Shown here: positions 27,072 to 37,740 of the stretch, in pieces
How positions within the stretch are numbered: the first letter of the stretch is position 1
Layout: each line of letters starts with the position of its first letter
Source: Aureimonas sp. AU20
GTDB lineage: Bacteria; Pseudomonadota; Alphaproteobacteria; Rhizobiales; Rhizobiaceae
Direction: 5' to 3'
Length of the DNA stretch: 64,000 nucleotides
Assembly (NCBI RefSeq): GCF_001442755.1
Contig: NZ_CP006367.1
Coordinates: 2,418,001-2,482,000, forward strand
Notes under the pieces: model-generated
The model's database searches: none
Told to the model about the DNA's origin: nothing
The model's input: only the letters and a program-made list of their open reading frames with translations
Made by a program: the position numbers and the translations under genes

Positions 27072-27923
27072 ATGGGGCTCGGGCTCGGACGTCTCGCGGC
27101 GACCCAATCCTGGACCGACCTGAGGTCACGGCTCATTTCGGCCGTGATCCTCGGCATCGCCGTCCTGCTAATCACCGTCATCGGCGGCGTCGCTTTCCGG
27201 CTTCTGTGCTGTGCGGCGTCGGTCATCGTCTTCGACGAATGGGCGCGCATGACGCGCGCCAAGCGTGCGGGCGACATCTACATCTTCGCGCGCCGCGCTC
27301 TTTACGTCGGCCTTGCCGCCTTCTTTTTCGGCTTTCACGGCTGGGCGCTGACCATCGTCGGCGCGGCCACGGCCTTTATAGCAGTGGTGGACCGAGGCGA
27401 GCGCAAGGCGGACTGGGTGATGGGCGGGCTTGTCTATGCCGCCGCCGCCGGCATGGCCCCTGGCATTCTTCGTGACAGCGGCACGGAGGGCTTGGGAGCG
27501 CTAGGCCTCGTGATCTGCGTCGTCTGGGCGACGGATATATTCGCCTATTTCTTCGGTCGCACTTTTGGCGGACCGAAGCTTATGCCGATGGTATCACCGA
27601 AGAAAACCGTTTCTGGAGCGCTTGGAGGTCTGTTGGCCGGCATCCTGTTCGGGTCGGCCTTCGAATATTGGCTGATCGGGGACGTGACGGCTCTGGTGAT
27701 CGTCGTTTCCGGGATTCTTTCGGTCGTCGGGCAGGCAGGGGATCTCTTCGAATCCTGGATCAAGCGCCGTTTCGGCGTGAAGGATTCGGGCCGCCTGATC
27801 CCCGGTCATGGCGGTCTGATGGACCGGATCGACGCGCTCATCATCGCGACGGGGGTGCTGCTTTTCGTCGGCCTTCTTGGATCGGGCCTCGAGCACCCGG
27901 CGCGTGCTATTTTCGATTTTTGA
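27072..27923 (+). CDS. cdsA: Phosphatidate cytidylyltransferase
   Basis: 283-residue inner-membrane enzyme that makes CDP-diacylglycerol, the precursor of all phospholipids including phosphatidylcholine made by Pcs. The C-terminal family signature is complete: ESWIKRRFGVKDSGRLIPGHGG. Seven or eight hydrophobic helices precede it. It starts 3 bases after the uppS stop. Confidence 0.96.
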   Translation: MGLGLGRLAATQSWTDLRSRLISAVILGIAVLLITVIGGVAFRLLCCAASVIVFDEWARMTRAKRAGDIYIFARRALYVGLAAFFFGFHGWALTIVGAATAFIAVVDRGERKADWVMGGLVYAAAAGMAPGILRDSGTEGLGALGLVICVVWATDIFAYFFGRTFGGPKLMPMVSPKKTVSGALGGLLAGILFGSAFEYWLIGDVTALVIVVSGILSVVGQAGDLFESWIKRRFGVKDSGRLIPGHGGLMDRIDALIIATGVLLFVGLLGSGLEHPARAIFDF

Positions 27924-28006
27924 CGTAAAAATGATGACGGATTGTCGGCGGACCGGTTGGCTCGATGCTAGAGCCGGCGCGTCCTCCTTACGATAAAGGC
28001 GCCCCA

Positions 28007-29146
28007 ATGGATCTCATGAGCTTGCCGGACGCGATCTGGAACACGGCTCTGATCAAGATCGTGCCGTTCCTCTTCGTTCTCACTGTGATCGTCTTCTTCC
28101 ACGAACTCGGCCATTATCTCGTCGGACGGTGGTCCGGCATCAAGATCATGGCCTTTTCCGTCGGCTTTGGACCGGAACTTCTAGGTTTCACCGATCGTCA
28201 CGGCACGCGCTGGAAGCTCTGCGCCATACCACTCGGCGGCTATGTGAAGTTCTTCGGGGACGAGAACGCGGCCAGCGTGCCGAGCGAAGCGGCGCTTCAA
28301 GCCGCCAGTCCAGAGGATCGCGCGCGGGCTTTTCAAAGCGCCAGCGTTGGCAAGCGCGCCGCGACCGTCGCGGCGGGACCCATCGCGAACTTCATTTTGG
28401 CCATCGCGATCTTCGCCGGGACGGCCTATGCGAGCGGCATCATCGTGGGCGATCCCATCGTCTCAGAAGTGCGCCCGAATTCGCCGGCGGCCGAAGCTGG
28501 CATTCTTCCGGGCGACCGGATCGTGGCGGCGGACGGGTCGCGCATACGCTACTTCAGCGATCTACAGCGCTATGTTTCGACACGAGCCGACACGCCGATT
28601 TCCGTCGAGCTTCAGCGGAACGGCGAAACCCGCTCGGTCAGCGTCACGCCCAAGCTGCAGAACCAGACCGATGGATTCGGGAATAATTTTCAGGTGCCGG
28701 TGATTGGCATCGTGGCCAATAGCGAGCAGGCAGGCTTCCATCGCGAGGACCTCAGCCCGATCGCTGCGCTCAAATATGGTGTGTCGCAGACATGGTTCGT
28801 GACCGAACGGACAGTCGCCTTCATCGGCGGCATCTTCGGCGGTAGCCAGGGATCGGACCAGATCGGCGGTCCGATCAAGATCGCACAGGTGTCCAGCCAG
28901 GTTGCCACGCTCGGCTTTGCGCCGCTTCTGAACCTCGCAGCCTTACTTTCGATCTCGATCGGCCTCCTGAATCTTTTGCCGATTCCGATGCTCGATGGGG
29001 GGCATCTGCTGTTCTACGCCTGCGAAGCGGTGCGGGGGCGGCCGCTGAGCGAGCGTGTTCAGGAATTCGGTTTCCGGATTGGCCTCGCTCTCGTGATGCT
29101 GCTTATGGTATTCGCATTCTGGAACGATCTCTCGAGCCTGACTTGA
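28007..29146 (+). CDS. rseP: RIP metalloprotease RseP (MmpA-like)
   Basis: 379-residue site-2 intramembrane protease. The zinc motif HELGH is at residues 32-36 in the first helix, and the second metal ligand is in LDGGH near 330. A PDZ domain lies between (SEVRPNSPAAEAGILPGDRIVAADG). It cleaves membrane anti-sigma factors or other single-pass proteins; the Caulobacter homologue MmpA processes PodJ. I use the ATG before DLMSLPD; a further ATG 9 bases on is possible. Confidence 0.95.
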   Translation: MDLMSLPDAIWNTALIKIVPFLFVLTVIVFFHELGHYLVGRWSGIKIMAFSVGFGPELLGFTDRHGTRWKLCAIPLGGYVKFFGDENAASVPSEAALQAASPEDRARAFQSASVGKRAATVAAGPIANFILAIAIFAGTAYASGIIVGDPIVSEVRPNSPAAEAGILPGDRIVAADGSRIRYFSDLQRYVSTRADTPISVELQRNGETRSVSVTPKLQNQTDGFGNNFQVPVIGIVANSEQAGFHREDLSPIAALKYGVSQTWFVTERTVAFIGGIFGGSQGSDQIGGPIKIAQVSSQVATLGFAPLLNLAALLSISIGLLNLLPIPMLDGGHLLFYACEAVRGRPLSERVQEFGFRIGLALVMLLMVFAFWNDLSSLT

Positions 29147-29195
29147 GAATCGGACGGGGACTTATTGGGGGTTAGCAACTCGTTCACCAAACCGG

Positions 29196-29246
29196 TCGCC
29201 CGCGTGGCGGGCGAGCAACGCTTTTCCGATTCCTAAAGGGAATCGG
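29196..29246 (+). other. Two tandem hairpins between rseP and bamA
   Basis: The first is TCGCCCGC/GCGGGCGA with loop GTG, followed after a few bases by CTTTT. The second is CCGATTCC/GGAATCGG with a 5-base loop. They lie about 50-100 bases after the rseP stop. The first could be a weak terminator; the second may shape the bamA leader. Confidence 0.5.
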
Positions 29247-29345
29247 TCCAGTTTGGTTGAATGCGTCTGCAAAGCCGATACAAACGCACGGCCTGCCGAC
29301 GTTCGGTTTCGGCGTTGTCGGCGAAATGAAAAAAGGTGAGTGGCC

Positions 29346-31763
29346 ATGGCGGCTGGTTCGAAGCTACTGAGCGCACTGTCTGCAGCAGCTCTTTCGTCTA
29401 CAGTGCTCGCAGCTTCAGCCGTTACTATGGGTCTTGTGACCCTGTCCGAAGCTGGTGCGGCAGTCGTCAATCGCGTCGAGGTGCGGGGCAACCAGCGCGT
29501 CGACGCCGAGACGGTTCGGAACCTGATCGACATCAAGCCCGGTCGCAATGCGACGGATGCCGATGTCGACGCGGCGGTAACGAAGCTCTTCTCGACGGGT
29601 CTTTTCTCGGATGTCCGTGCGCGCCAGCAGGGCGGCGTGCTGATCGTCGACGTGTCCGAGAACCAGATCGTGGGCGAGGTTGTCTTCCAGGGCAACAGCA
29701 AGATCAAGAACGAGCAGCTGGCTTCGACGGTGCAGACCGCGACGCGCGCGCCCTACAACGCTTCCACCGCTCAGGCGGATGTCGAGGCGATCAAGGCGGC
29801 CTACGTGCGGATCGGCCGTTCGGACGCGACCGTTTCCGTGCGCACTTTGCCGGCTGAGGGCAACCGCGTGAATGTCGTGTTCGACATTCAGGAAGGCAAT
29901 CGCACGCAGATCGAGAGCATCAACATCGTCGGCAACAACGCCTTCGGTGACTCTCGTCTGAAGGAAGTCATCTCGCTGCGTGAATCGGGGCTCTTCAGCT
30001 TCCTTCAGCGCAACGACATCTACGACGAAGACCGACTGCGGGCCGACGAGGAAGCGCTCCGCCGCTTCTACTTCAACCGTGGCTTCGCCGACTTCCGCAT
30101 CGTGTCGTCGGTAGCCGAGCTCGAGCCGACGCAGAACAAGTATTTCATTACGATCACAGTCGATGAAGGCGAGCGCTACACTTATGGCGCGGTCAACATC
30201 GACTCGACCGTTCCCGGTATCGACGCGCAGGCCCTCCAGCGTGATCTGAAGACGCGTCCGGGCGAGACCTACAGCGCCGAGCAGGTCGAGAATACGCTGG
30301 TCAGCCTGACCAACGCCGTCGCGAACCAGGGCTATGCTTTCGCGCAGGTCACGCCGCGCGGCAATCGCGACTTCGCCAACAACACGATCTCGATCGACTA
30401 CGTAATCGACCAGGGCCCTCGGGCCTATGTCGAGCGCATCGAAATTCGCGGCAACACCAAGACGCGCGACTATGTCATCCGTCGCGAATTCGACGTGTCC
30501 GAAGGCGACGCGTTCAATCAGGTGCTGGTGCAGCGTGCCAAGAAGCGTCTTGAGGCGTTGCGCTTCTTCAAGACCGTCAACGTCTCCACCGCTCCCGGCA
30601 CGCAGCCCGATCGCGTCGTTCTCGTCGTTCAGGTGGACGAGCAGTCGACCGGCGAGTTCTCGGTCGGCGGCGGCTACACGACGGGCGGCGAAAGCTCCGG
30701 TCCGGTGGCGGAAGTCGGCATTACCGAGCGCAACTTCCTGGGTCGCGGTCAGTTCGTGAAGGTGTCCGCCGGTTTCGGCGAGAACACGCGCAACTACAAC
30801 CTTTCGTTCACCGAACCCTATTTCCTGGGTCGGCGTCTGGCGGCCGGTTTCGATCTCTACCGGACCGAGAACTCTTCCTCGACGGCCTACGATATCCAGC
30901 GGACGGGTGGATCGCTGCGCTTGGCGGCGCCGATCACCGAGAACCTCACCGCGCAGGTGGCTTACAACTACAAGGAAGAGACGTTCGGCGACGACAAGGG
31001 CGTTCTGACCTACGGGGCGGACGGCCTTCCGATCTTCGTCAACGGTCAGCCCTTCTACAGCACCTGCGCCAACACGCCGGTCGGGCCGCTCTACACGCTT
31101 TCGCCGATCATCAACCGCGCGATCTGCGATAGCCCGTATTCGACCTCGTCGGTCTCCTATGCGCTGACCTACAACACGCTGGACAACCAGCGCGACCCGC
31201 GTGACGGCATCTTCGCTCAGGTCGGCCAGGAAGTGGCGGGTCTTGGCGGCGACGCCAAGTTCCTACGCACAACGGGTCGCGCGTCCTTCTTCAGCCTGCT
31301 GTCGGAAGAGTACGACGTGATCGGCCAGGTCAGCGGTGGCGCCGGTAACGTGACTGCGCTTGGCGACGACCTGCGTGTCTTCGACAACTTCTTCAAAGGC
31401 CAAGACATCGTTCGCGGCTTCAAGTATCAGGGCATCGGCCCGCGTCAGAACGGCGTCGCGATCGGCGGCACGAACTACGCGAATGCGACGGCCGAAGTGA
31501 CGTTCCCGCTGCCGCTGATCTCGCGCGATCTCGGCTTCCGTGGCGCAGCCTTCGCCGATGCCGGCTCGCTTTGGGGTCTCGACAATGTCGGGAACCAGGC
31601 CGGCATTCAGGGTGAAGAATTCGCCATCCGTGCCTCCGCCGGTGTCGGTCTGATCTGGGCATCGCCGTTCGGTCCGCTGCGTGTGAACTACGCGGCACCG
31701 CTGGCGAAGGAAGATTACGACAAGACGCAAGAATTCTCGTTCGGCTTCTCGTCGCGCTTTTAA
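29346..31763 (+). CDS. bamA: Outer membrane protein assembly factor BamA
   Basis: 805-residue Omp85 protein that inserts beta-barrel proteins into the outer membrane. A signal peptide (to about residue 38) is followed by five POTRA domains to about 345-420 (the first begins NRVEVRGNQRVDAETV) and a 16-stranded barrel with the conserved GRGQFVKVSAGFGE and VRGF region (IVRGFKYQGIGPR). It ends with a terminal Phe (FGFSSRF), the beta-signal. AAGGTGAG sits 6 bases before the chosen ATG. Confidence 0.97.
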   Translation: MAAGSKLLSALSAAALSSTVLAASAVTMGLVTLSEAGAAVVNRVEVRGNQRVDAETVRNLIDIKPGRNATDADVDAAVTKLFSTGLFSDVRARQQGGVLIVDVSENQIVGEVVFQGNSKIKNEQLASTVQTATRAPYNASTAQADVEAIKAAYVRIGRSDATVSVRTLPAEGNRVNVVFDIQEGNRTQIESINIVGNNAFGDSRLKEVISLRESGLFSFLQRNDIYDEDRLRADEEALRRFYFNRGFADFRIVSSVAELEPTQNKYFITITVDEGERYTYGAVNIDSTVPGIDAQALQRDLKTRPGETYSAEQVENTLVSLTNAVANQGYAFAQVTPRGNRDFANNTISIDYVIDQGPRAYVERIEIRGNTKTRDYVIRREFDVSEGDAFNQVLVQRAKKRLEALRFFKTVNVSTAPGTQPDRVVLVVQVDEQSTGEFSVGGGYTTGGESSGPVAEVGITERNFLGRGQFVKVSAGFGENTRNYNLSFTEPYFLGRRLAAGFDLYRTENSSSTAYDIQRTGGSLRLAAPITENLTAQVAYNYKEETFGDDKGVLTYGADGLPIFVNGQPFYSTCANTPVGPLYTLSPIINRAICDSPYSTSSVSYALTYNTLDNQRDPRDGIFAQVGQEVAGLGGDAKFLRTTGRASFFSLLSEEYDVIGQVSGGAGNVTALGDDLRVFDNFFKGQDIVRGFKYQGIGPRQNGVAIGGTNYANATAEVTFPLPLISRDLGFRGAAFADAGSLWGLDNVGNQAGIQGEEFAIRASAGVGLIWASPFGPLRVNYAAPLAKEDYDKTQEFSFGFSSRF

Positions 31764-31784
31764 CGGCGAGGATCCAGCCGCCTT

Positions 31785-32843
31785 ATGATGTCATCATCGT
31801 TTTTCCAGCGCGGCGAGGGTCAGACCCTCGCCGCGCTGGCATCTTTGTGTGGCGGCGAGCTTCGCGCCCCTTCTGCCGGTGCGATTCGCGTCGATGGATT
31901 GGCTGCACTGAAGGACGCCGGCCCGCAGGATGTCGCTCTGTTCGACAGCCCGACCTATAGCGACGATCTCAAACTATCTCGCGCCGGTCTCGTGGTGACG
32001 TCACGGCGGCATGCCGGGTTGGTCCAGGACGCCTTGTCCGTTCTGATCGTGCGCCATCCGCAATCGGCGTTCGGGCAGATCGGCCGGGCCCTGTTCCCAC
32101 AAGCCGTCCAGCCCATCTCTTCAGCCGAGTTCGGCAGCATCTCGCCACTGGCCTCGATCCATTCGTCCGCATCCATCGAGCCGGGAGCGACGGTGGAGCC
32201 CTTTGCCTCGATCGGGCCGGGCGTGGCGATTGGATCGGGAACGATCGTGGCCTCGGGCGCGGTGATCTCGGCGGGCTGCCAGATCGGGCGCGACAGCTAT
32301 ATCGGCCCCCATGTTTCCGTTCAGCATGCGCTGATAGGCAACAAGGTTATCCTGCATCCCGGCGTTCGGGTCGGACAGGATGGATTCGGCTACGCACCCG
32401 GCGCGACCGGCTTGGAAAAGATGGTGCAGGTGGGCCGCGTCATCATTCAGGACCGGGTGGAGGTCGGTGCCAACTCGGCGATCGATCGCGGCGCCGTGCG
32501 CGATACGGTGATCGGCGAAAACACCAAGATCGACAATCTCGTGCAGGTCGCCCACAACGTGGTAATCGGCCGCAACTGCGTCATCGTCGGACAGGTCGGC
32601 ATCGCCGGCAGCGTCACGATGGGTGACGGCGTCGCGATCGGCGGCCAAACCGGTATCAACGGTCACGTTCATATCGGTGACGGCGCTCAGATCGCCGCCG
32701 TCAGCGTGGTGGCGAACGATGTGCCAGCCGGTGCGCGCTGGGGTGGCACGCCCGCGCGTCCCGTGCGCGAGTGGATCCGCGAGATGGCCGTGCTCAGACG
32801 AATTGGTCAGTCAGGCCGGGGAGACGAACGTGACGACGGTTGA
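31785..32843 (+). CDS. lpxD: UDP-3-O-(3-hydroxymyristoyl)glucosamine N-acyltransferase
   Basis: 352-residue third enzyme of lipid A synthesis. An N-terminal uridine-binding domain ([20 protein letters not shown]) precedes a left-handed beta-helix of hexapeptide repeats. The catalytic His region [13 protein letters not shown] and the [20 protein letters not shown] coil are clear. The first codons contain a perfect 16-bp inverted repeat. The 3' end overlaps fabZ by 14 bases. Confidence 0.96.
   Translation: MMSSSFFQRGEGQTLAALASLCGGELRAPSAGAIRVDGLAALKDAGPQDVALFDSPTYSDDLKLSRAGLVVTSRRHAGLVQDALSVLIVRHPQSAFGQIGRALFPQAVQPISSAEFGSISPLASIHSSASIEPGATVEPFASIGPGVAIGSGTIVASGAVISAGCQIGRDSYIGPHVSVQHALIGNKVILHPGVRVGQDGFGYAPGATGLEKMVQVGRVIIQDRVEVGANSAIDRGAVRDTVIGENTKIDNLVQVAHNVVIGRNCVIVGQVGIAGSVTMGDGVAIGGQTGINGHVHIGDGAQIAAVSVVANDVPAGARWGGTPARPVREWIREMAVLRRIGQSGRGDERDDG
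31805..31839 (+). repeat. Perfect inverted repeat within the lpxD start
   Basis: Sixteen-base arms (CCAGCGCGGCGAGGGT and its exact complement) are separated by CAG, from the seventh lpxD codon onward. As RNA this would form a very stable GC-rich hairpin 20 nt downstream of the start codon. No T-run follows. Confidence 0.95.
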
Positions 32844-33303
32844 GGCCGCAACGACGCTCGAAAGCGTCGATATCCTGAAGATTATGCAGCTTTTGCCGCA
32901 TCGCTATCCGTTTCTGCTGGTGGATCGGATCATTGAGATCGACGGCGATCGAAAGGCGATCGGCATCAAGAACGTGACGGCGAGCGAGCCGCATTTCCAG
33001 GGTCATTTTCCCCACTATCCCGTCATGCCGGGCGTTCTCATCATCGAGGGCATGGCGCAGACGGCTGGCGCGATCTGCCAGTTGGCGACGGGCGGAAATG
33101 CCAATTCGATCGTCTATTTCATGACCATCGACAATGCGAAGTTCCGCAAGCCGGTCGTGCCGGGCGACCGCTTGGAATATCACGTCACGCAGACGAAGAA
33201 GCGCGGCAATATCTGGAAGTTCGACTGTCTGGCGATCGTGGACGAGCAGAAAGTGGCGGAAGCCACGATCAGCGCCATGCTCGTTCCCGAAGGCAGCAAC
33301 TGA
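32830..33303 (+). CDS. fabZ: 3-hydroxyacyl-[acyl-carrier-protein] dehydratase FabZ
   Basis: 157-residue hot-dog-fold dehydratase of fatty acid elongation. [13 protein letters not shown] opens the domain, and the catalytic His and Glu lie in [19 protein letters not shown]. The start is GTG with GGGGAGA 6 bases upstream, inside the end of lpxD in another frame. Its place between lpxD and lpxA is conserved in proteobacteria and balances lipid A against phospholipid supply. Confidence 0.97.
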   Translation: MTTVEAATTLESVDILKIMQLLPHRYPFLLVDRIIEIDGDRKAIGIKNVTASEPHFQGHFPHYPVMPGVLIIEGMAQTAGAICQLATGGNANSIVYFMTIDNAKFRKPVVPGDRLEYHVTQTKKRGNIWKFDCLAIVDEQKVAEATISAMLVPEGSN

Positions 33304-33306
33304 TCC

Positions 33307-34116
33307 ATGGCGGGCGAGACGCGGATTCATCCGACCACCGTCATCGAGGATGGCGCAACGATCGGCGAAGGATGCCAGATCGGGCCCTTCTGTCACATCG
33401 GGCCGCAGGTCGTTCTGGGTGCGGGATCGACACTCCGGTCCCATGTCGCCCTTTGGGGTAACACGCGGATTGGTCCGGGCGCGAAAATCTATCCCTTCGC
33501 TTCGGTGGGGCACGATCCGCAGCACCTGAAATACCAAGGCGAAGACACCCGCCTGGTGATTGGCGCCAATTGCCTGATCCGAGAGCATGTCACGCTTAAT
33601 CCTGGCACGGTACAGGGGCGAAGCGAGACCACGGTGGGCGACAACTGCGCGTTTTTCACGGGCTCGCATGTCGCGCATGATTGTCTGGTCGGCTCGAACG
33701 TGACGCTGATCAACAATGTCATGCTGGCCGGCCATTGCGTCGTCGGCGACTACGCGACGATCGCCGGCGGGTCCGGCATCCACCAGTTCACCCGCGTCGG
33801 CCACCACGCCTATGTCGGCGGTTTGGCCGCAGTCGAAGGCGACGTCATTCCCTTCGGCATGGTTCTCGGCAATCGCGCCTATCTGTCTGGTCTCAACGTC
33901 ATCGGCATGAAGCGCGCCGGCTTCGGCCGCGAAGCCATTCGAAACGTCCGCAAGGCCTATCGGATGCTCTTCTCTGACGATCTGACCTTCCGCGAAAATC
34001 TCGAGGAGGTCGAAACCGAGTATCCGGAAGACCCGTTGGTGCAGGATCTCCTCGGCTTCATCCGCTCGGGCGGGGACCGGGCGCTTTGCTTCCCTCGCAG
34101 CACGCGTCCGGTGTGA
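33307..34116 (+). CDS. lpxA: Acyl-ACP--UDP-N-acetylglucosamine O-acyltransferase
   Basis: 269-residue first enzyme of lipid A synthesis. A left-handed beta-helix of hexapeptide repeats is followed by a helical C-terminal domain. The catalytic His lies in GSHVAHDCLVGSN; GGSGIHQFTRVGHHAYVGG and the FGMVLGNRAYLSGLNVIGMKR segment are diagnostic. It begins 3 bases after fabZ and overlaps lpxI by 4. Confidence 0.97.
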   Translation: MAGETRIHPTTVIEDGATIGEGCQIGPFCHIGPQVVLGAGSTLRSHVALWGNTRIGPGAKIYPFASVGHDPQHLKYQGEDTRLVIGANCLIREHVTLNPGTVQGRSETTVGDNCAFFTGSHVAHDCLVGSNVTLINNVMLAGHCVVGDYATIAGGSGIHQFTRVGHHAYVGGLAAVEGDVIPFGMVLGNRAYLSGLNVIGMKRAGFGREAIRNVRKAYRMLFSDDLTFRENLEEVETEYPEDPLVQDLLGFIRSGGDRALCFPRSTRPV

Positions 34117-35000
34117 GCGCAAACGCAGCGCTGACGCCCATGCGGCCCGGGGAACGCCTCGGCATCATTGCCGGAGGCGGGACCCTGCCAGCGATTATCG
34201 CTCACGAAGCGGAGCGTCTGGGCTGGCGCCCGTTCATCGTCGCGATCGCGGATGGGCGCGACGCGTCCTGGGACGAATGGGAATCGGTCTCGCTCACCTG
34301 GGGGCAGACCGGCAACGTCTTTGCCCATCTACGACGTCGAGGCGTGTCGAAGCTCGTCTTCTCCGGAACGATCTCCGTTCGCCCGGACTATCGCTCGATC
34401 TTGCCGAGCCTGCAAACGCTTCGGATGCTCCCCGAAATCCTTCGAATGACGCGGGGTGGGGACGACAGCCTGATCCGAGCCGTCGCCGGAACGTTCGAGC
34501 GAAGGGGCTTCGAAGTCGTCAGCGTCCAGGCCATTTCTCCAACACTGCTGCTTCCCGCCGGCAACCTCACCAATCGCCCTTTGAGTGAGCGCCATCATGA
34601 AGCGATCCATCGGGCCCAGCGCGCGGCAACGCGGCTTGGTCTTCTGGACATCGGCCAAGCCGTCGTCGCTTCGGCCGATCGTGTGATTGCCCTCGAAGGA
34701 ATCGAAGGCACGAAGGAGATGCTGCTACGCGTCGCCGATCTTCGCGGGCGAGGGCGCATCGGTGCGTCGGAGCCTTGTGTGTTGTTCAAGGCGTTCAAGC
34801 CGCAGCAGGACGCCCGCTTCGACCTGCCCAGCATCGGCACGGAGACGATCCGCCAAGCGCAGGAAGCAGGGCTTGCCGGGATCGCCATGAGCGCGAACCG
34901 ATCCCTCGTCATCGAACCGCAGCGGGTTGCGGAAGAAGCCGAGGCGGCTGGTTTGTTTGTTCTCGGCATCGAGACTGCACTGGGAGAAGATCCGTCATGA
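34113..35000 (+). CDS. lpxI: UDP-2,3-diacylglucosamine pyrophosphatase LpxI
   Basis: 295-residue DUF1009 protein that replaces LpxH in alphaproteobacteria, hydrolysing UDP-diacylglucosamine to lipid X and UMP. It has a Rossmann-like N-domain (LGIIAGGGTLPAIIAHEA) and the C-terminal catalytic domain with DIGQAVVASADRVIALEGIEGT and FKAFKPQQDARFDLPSIG. The GTG start overlaps the lpxA stop (GTGA); an in-frame ATG at 34140 is an alternative. The stop overlaps lpxB by 4 nt. Confidence 0.95.
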   Translation: MSANAALTPMRPGERLGIIAGGGTLPAIIAHEAERLGWRPFIVAIADGRDASWDEWESVSLTWGQTGNVFAHLRRRGVSKLVFSGTISVRPDYRSILPSLQTLRMLPEILRMTRGGDDSLIRAVAGTFERRGFEVVSVQAISPTLLLPAGNLTNRPLSERHHEAIHRAQRAATRLGLLDIGQAVVASADRVIALEGIEGTKEMLLRVADLRGRGRIGASEPCVLFKAFKPQQDARFDLPSIGTETIRQAQEAGLAGIAMSANRSLVIEPQRVAEEAEAAGLFVLGIETALGEDPS

Positions 35001-36157
35001 AGATCGCCTTCGTCCTGGGGGAAGAGTCGGCCGATCGGATTGCGGGCGAGGTGGCCCGTGCTCTGCGTGATCGGTTCGGCCCCAGCATCCAGTTCATCGG
35101 CCTCGGAGGCGATGCGCTGAAACGGGAAGGGCTCACCAGCCTTTTCGACATCGAGGAATTGTCGATCATCGGCGTCGGGGCAATTCTTTCGCGATTGCCG
35201 AAGCTCCTCGGTCGGCTGCGGCAGACGGTGGATTTTCTCTTGGAGGAACGGCCGGATGCGATCGTCACGATCGACAGCTTCACCTTCACCAATCGGGTCG
35301 CACTCAAGGTTCGCCAGCGCTGGCCGGACGCGCGCATCGTCAATGTCGTGCCGCCCGCGATCTGGGCCTACAAGCCCAAGCGGGCCGAAACCCTTCGCCA
35401 AGCTGTCGATCATTCCGCCAGCCTGTTTCCCTTCGAGCCGCGTTTTCTGGAAGAACATGGCGGTCCGCCTGCGACCTATGTCGGCCATCCGCTCCTGAGC
35501 GATCCGCGCCTGCGCGCCATTCTGGATCGCGAGGCCGAAACGGGCATGAGGCCTCCCGGTCGTCCGCCGCATCTGGTCATCTTGCCGGGCTCGCGACGGG
35601 GCGAAATCGAGCGGCTGATGGACGATTTCGGCCGCACCTACGCACTGCTTCATCAGGGCATTCCTGGCCTGAGAGCGAGTTTGCCAGCGGTGCGCCGCGT
35701 GCGCTCTCTGATCGAGTCCAAGCTGGAAAGCTGGAGCGTTAAGCCAGAGGTGCTGGAAGGCGACGACGCGAAATGGGCGGCCTTCGCGTCCGCTGACGCC
35801 GCCCTTGCAGCGAGCGGAACCGTGTCGCTGGAGCTCGCGCTCGCCGGCGTTCCCATGGCCCTGGCCTATCGGCTCGACCCCGTATCCTACGCGCTGCGCC
35901 ACATGGTGACGGGTTGGACGGCTGCTTTGCCCAATTTCATCGCCGGCCATCCGCTCGTGCCAGAACATTTTCATGAGTTCGTTCGCCCGGAGGCTTTGGC
36001 GCTCAGGCTCGATCGCCTGATGCATGAGACGCCCGAACGCGCGGCTCAGCTGAAAGGTATGGAGGATATCCGACAGGCCATGCGGGTCGACCGCCCGCCC
36101 GGGGAGGCGATTGCGGATCTCATCGTTCGTGAGATCGAGCGATCCGGCAGACCATAA
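34997..36157 (+). CDS. lpxB: Lipid-A-disaccharide synthase
   Basis: 386-residue GT19 glycosyltransferase that joins lipid X with UDP-diacylglucosamine. Family motifs: GLGGDALKREGL, VTIDSFTFTNRVALKVR, NVVPPAIWAYKPKR, GHPLLSDPR, the nucleotide-binding LPGSRRGEIERL, and AASGTVSLELALAGVPM. It is the last gene of the run and is closed by a strong bidirectional terminator. Confidence 0.96.
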   Translation: MKIAFVLGEESADRIAGEVARALRDRFGPSIQFIGLGGDALKREGLTSLFDIEELSIIGVGAILSRLPKLLGRLRQTVDFLLEERPDAIVTIDSFTFTNRVALKVRQRWPDARIVNVVPPAIWAYKPKRAETLRQAVDHSASLFPFEPRFLEEHGGPPATYVGHPLLSDPRLRAILDREAETGMRPPGRPPHLVILPGSRRGEIERLMDDFGRTYALLHQGIPGLRASLPAVRRVRSLIESKLESWSVKPEVLEGDDAKWAAFASADAALAASGTVSLELALAGVPMALAYRLDPVSYALRHMVTGWTAALPNFIAGHPLVPEHFHEFVRPEALALRLDRLMHETPERAAQLKGMEDIRQAMRVDRPPGEAIADLIVREIERSGRP

Positions 36158-36158
36158 A

Positions 36159-36185
36159 AAAACAGGCGCCCGAGGCGCCTGTTTT
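36159..36185. terminator. Bidirectional terminator between lpxB and gltA
   Basis: Perfect 12-bp stem AAAACAGGCGCC/GGCGCCTGTTTT with loop CGA. A-rich and T-rich flanks suit termination on both strands, as expected between two convergent genes. Confidence 0.92.
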
Positions 36186-36202
36186 CGTTTCAGCTTGTCG
36201 GA

Positions 36203-37489
<1,287 letters not shown>

Positions 37490-37593
37490 GCGTTACCCCT
37501 TCTGCGTGAGCCCGGGCGCCAACGGCCGTTCTTGGGCCAAACGCCAGCTTCGAGCGAATGCGTATCGGAAAGGGGGTTAAGGAACAAGTTTTC

Positions 37594-37614
37594 GGCGCAG
37601 AACAATTTTGCGCC
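37594..37614 (-). promoter_or_regulatory. Operator-like inverted repeat upstream of gltA
   Basis: GGCGCA and TGCGCC separated by 9 AT-rich bases, about 105 bases upstream of the gltA start. It has the size and symmetry of a dimeric repressor site; no regulator can be named. Confidence 0.35.
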
Positions 37615-37684
37615 GCAACACTCACTCAAGCTACCCCAGTGCAGGGCCTACAAGCCTCCTCCAAGCCGGATTCTTGGTTTCCAA

Positions 37685-37717
37685 GGGCGCGCGGGCACAG
37701 ACATCAACCCCGCGCCC
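37685..37717 (-). terminator. Possible gltX terminator hairpin
   Basis: GGGCGCG and CGCGCCC arms with a further imperfect GGG/CCC extension, 24 bases after the gltX stop on the minus strand. No T-run, so uncertain. Confidence 0.4.
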
Positions 37718-37740
37718 GCACCGTCCGGAATCTCAACCCG

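Noticed and set aside
31805..31839. lpxD hairpin as an ordinary intrinsic terminator
   Set aside because: No T-run follows, and it lies in a coding region continuing into a full lpxD gene.
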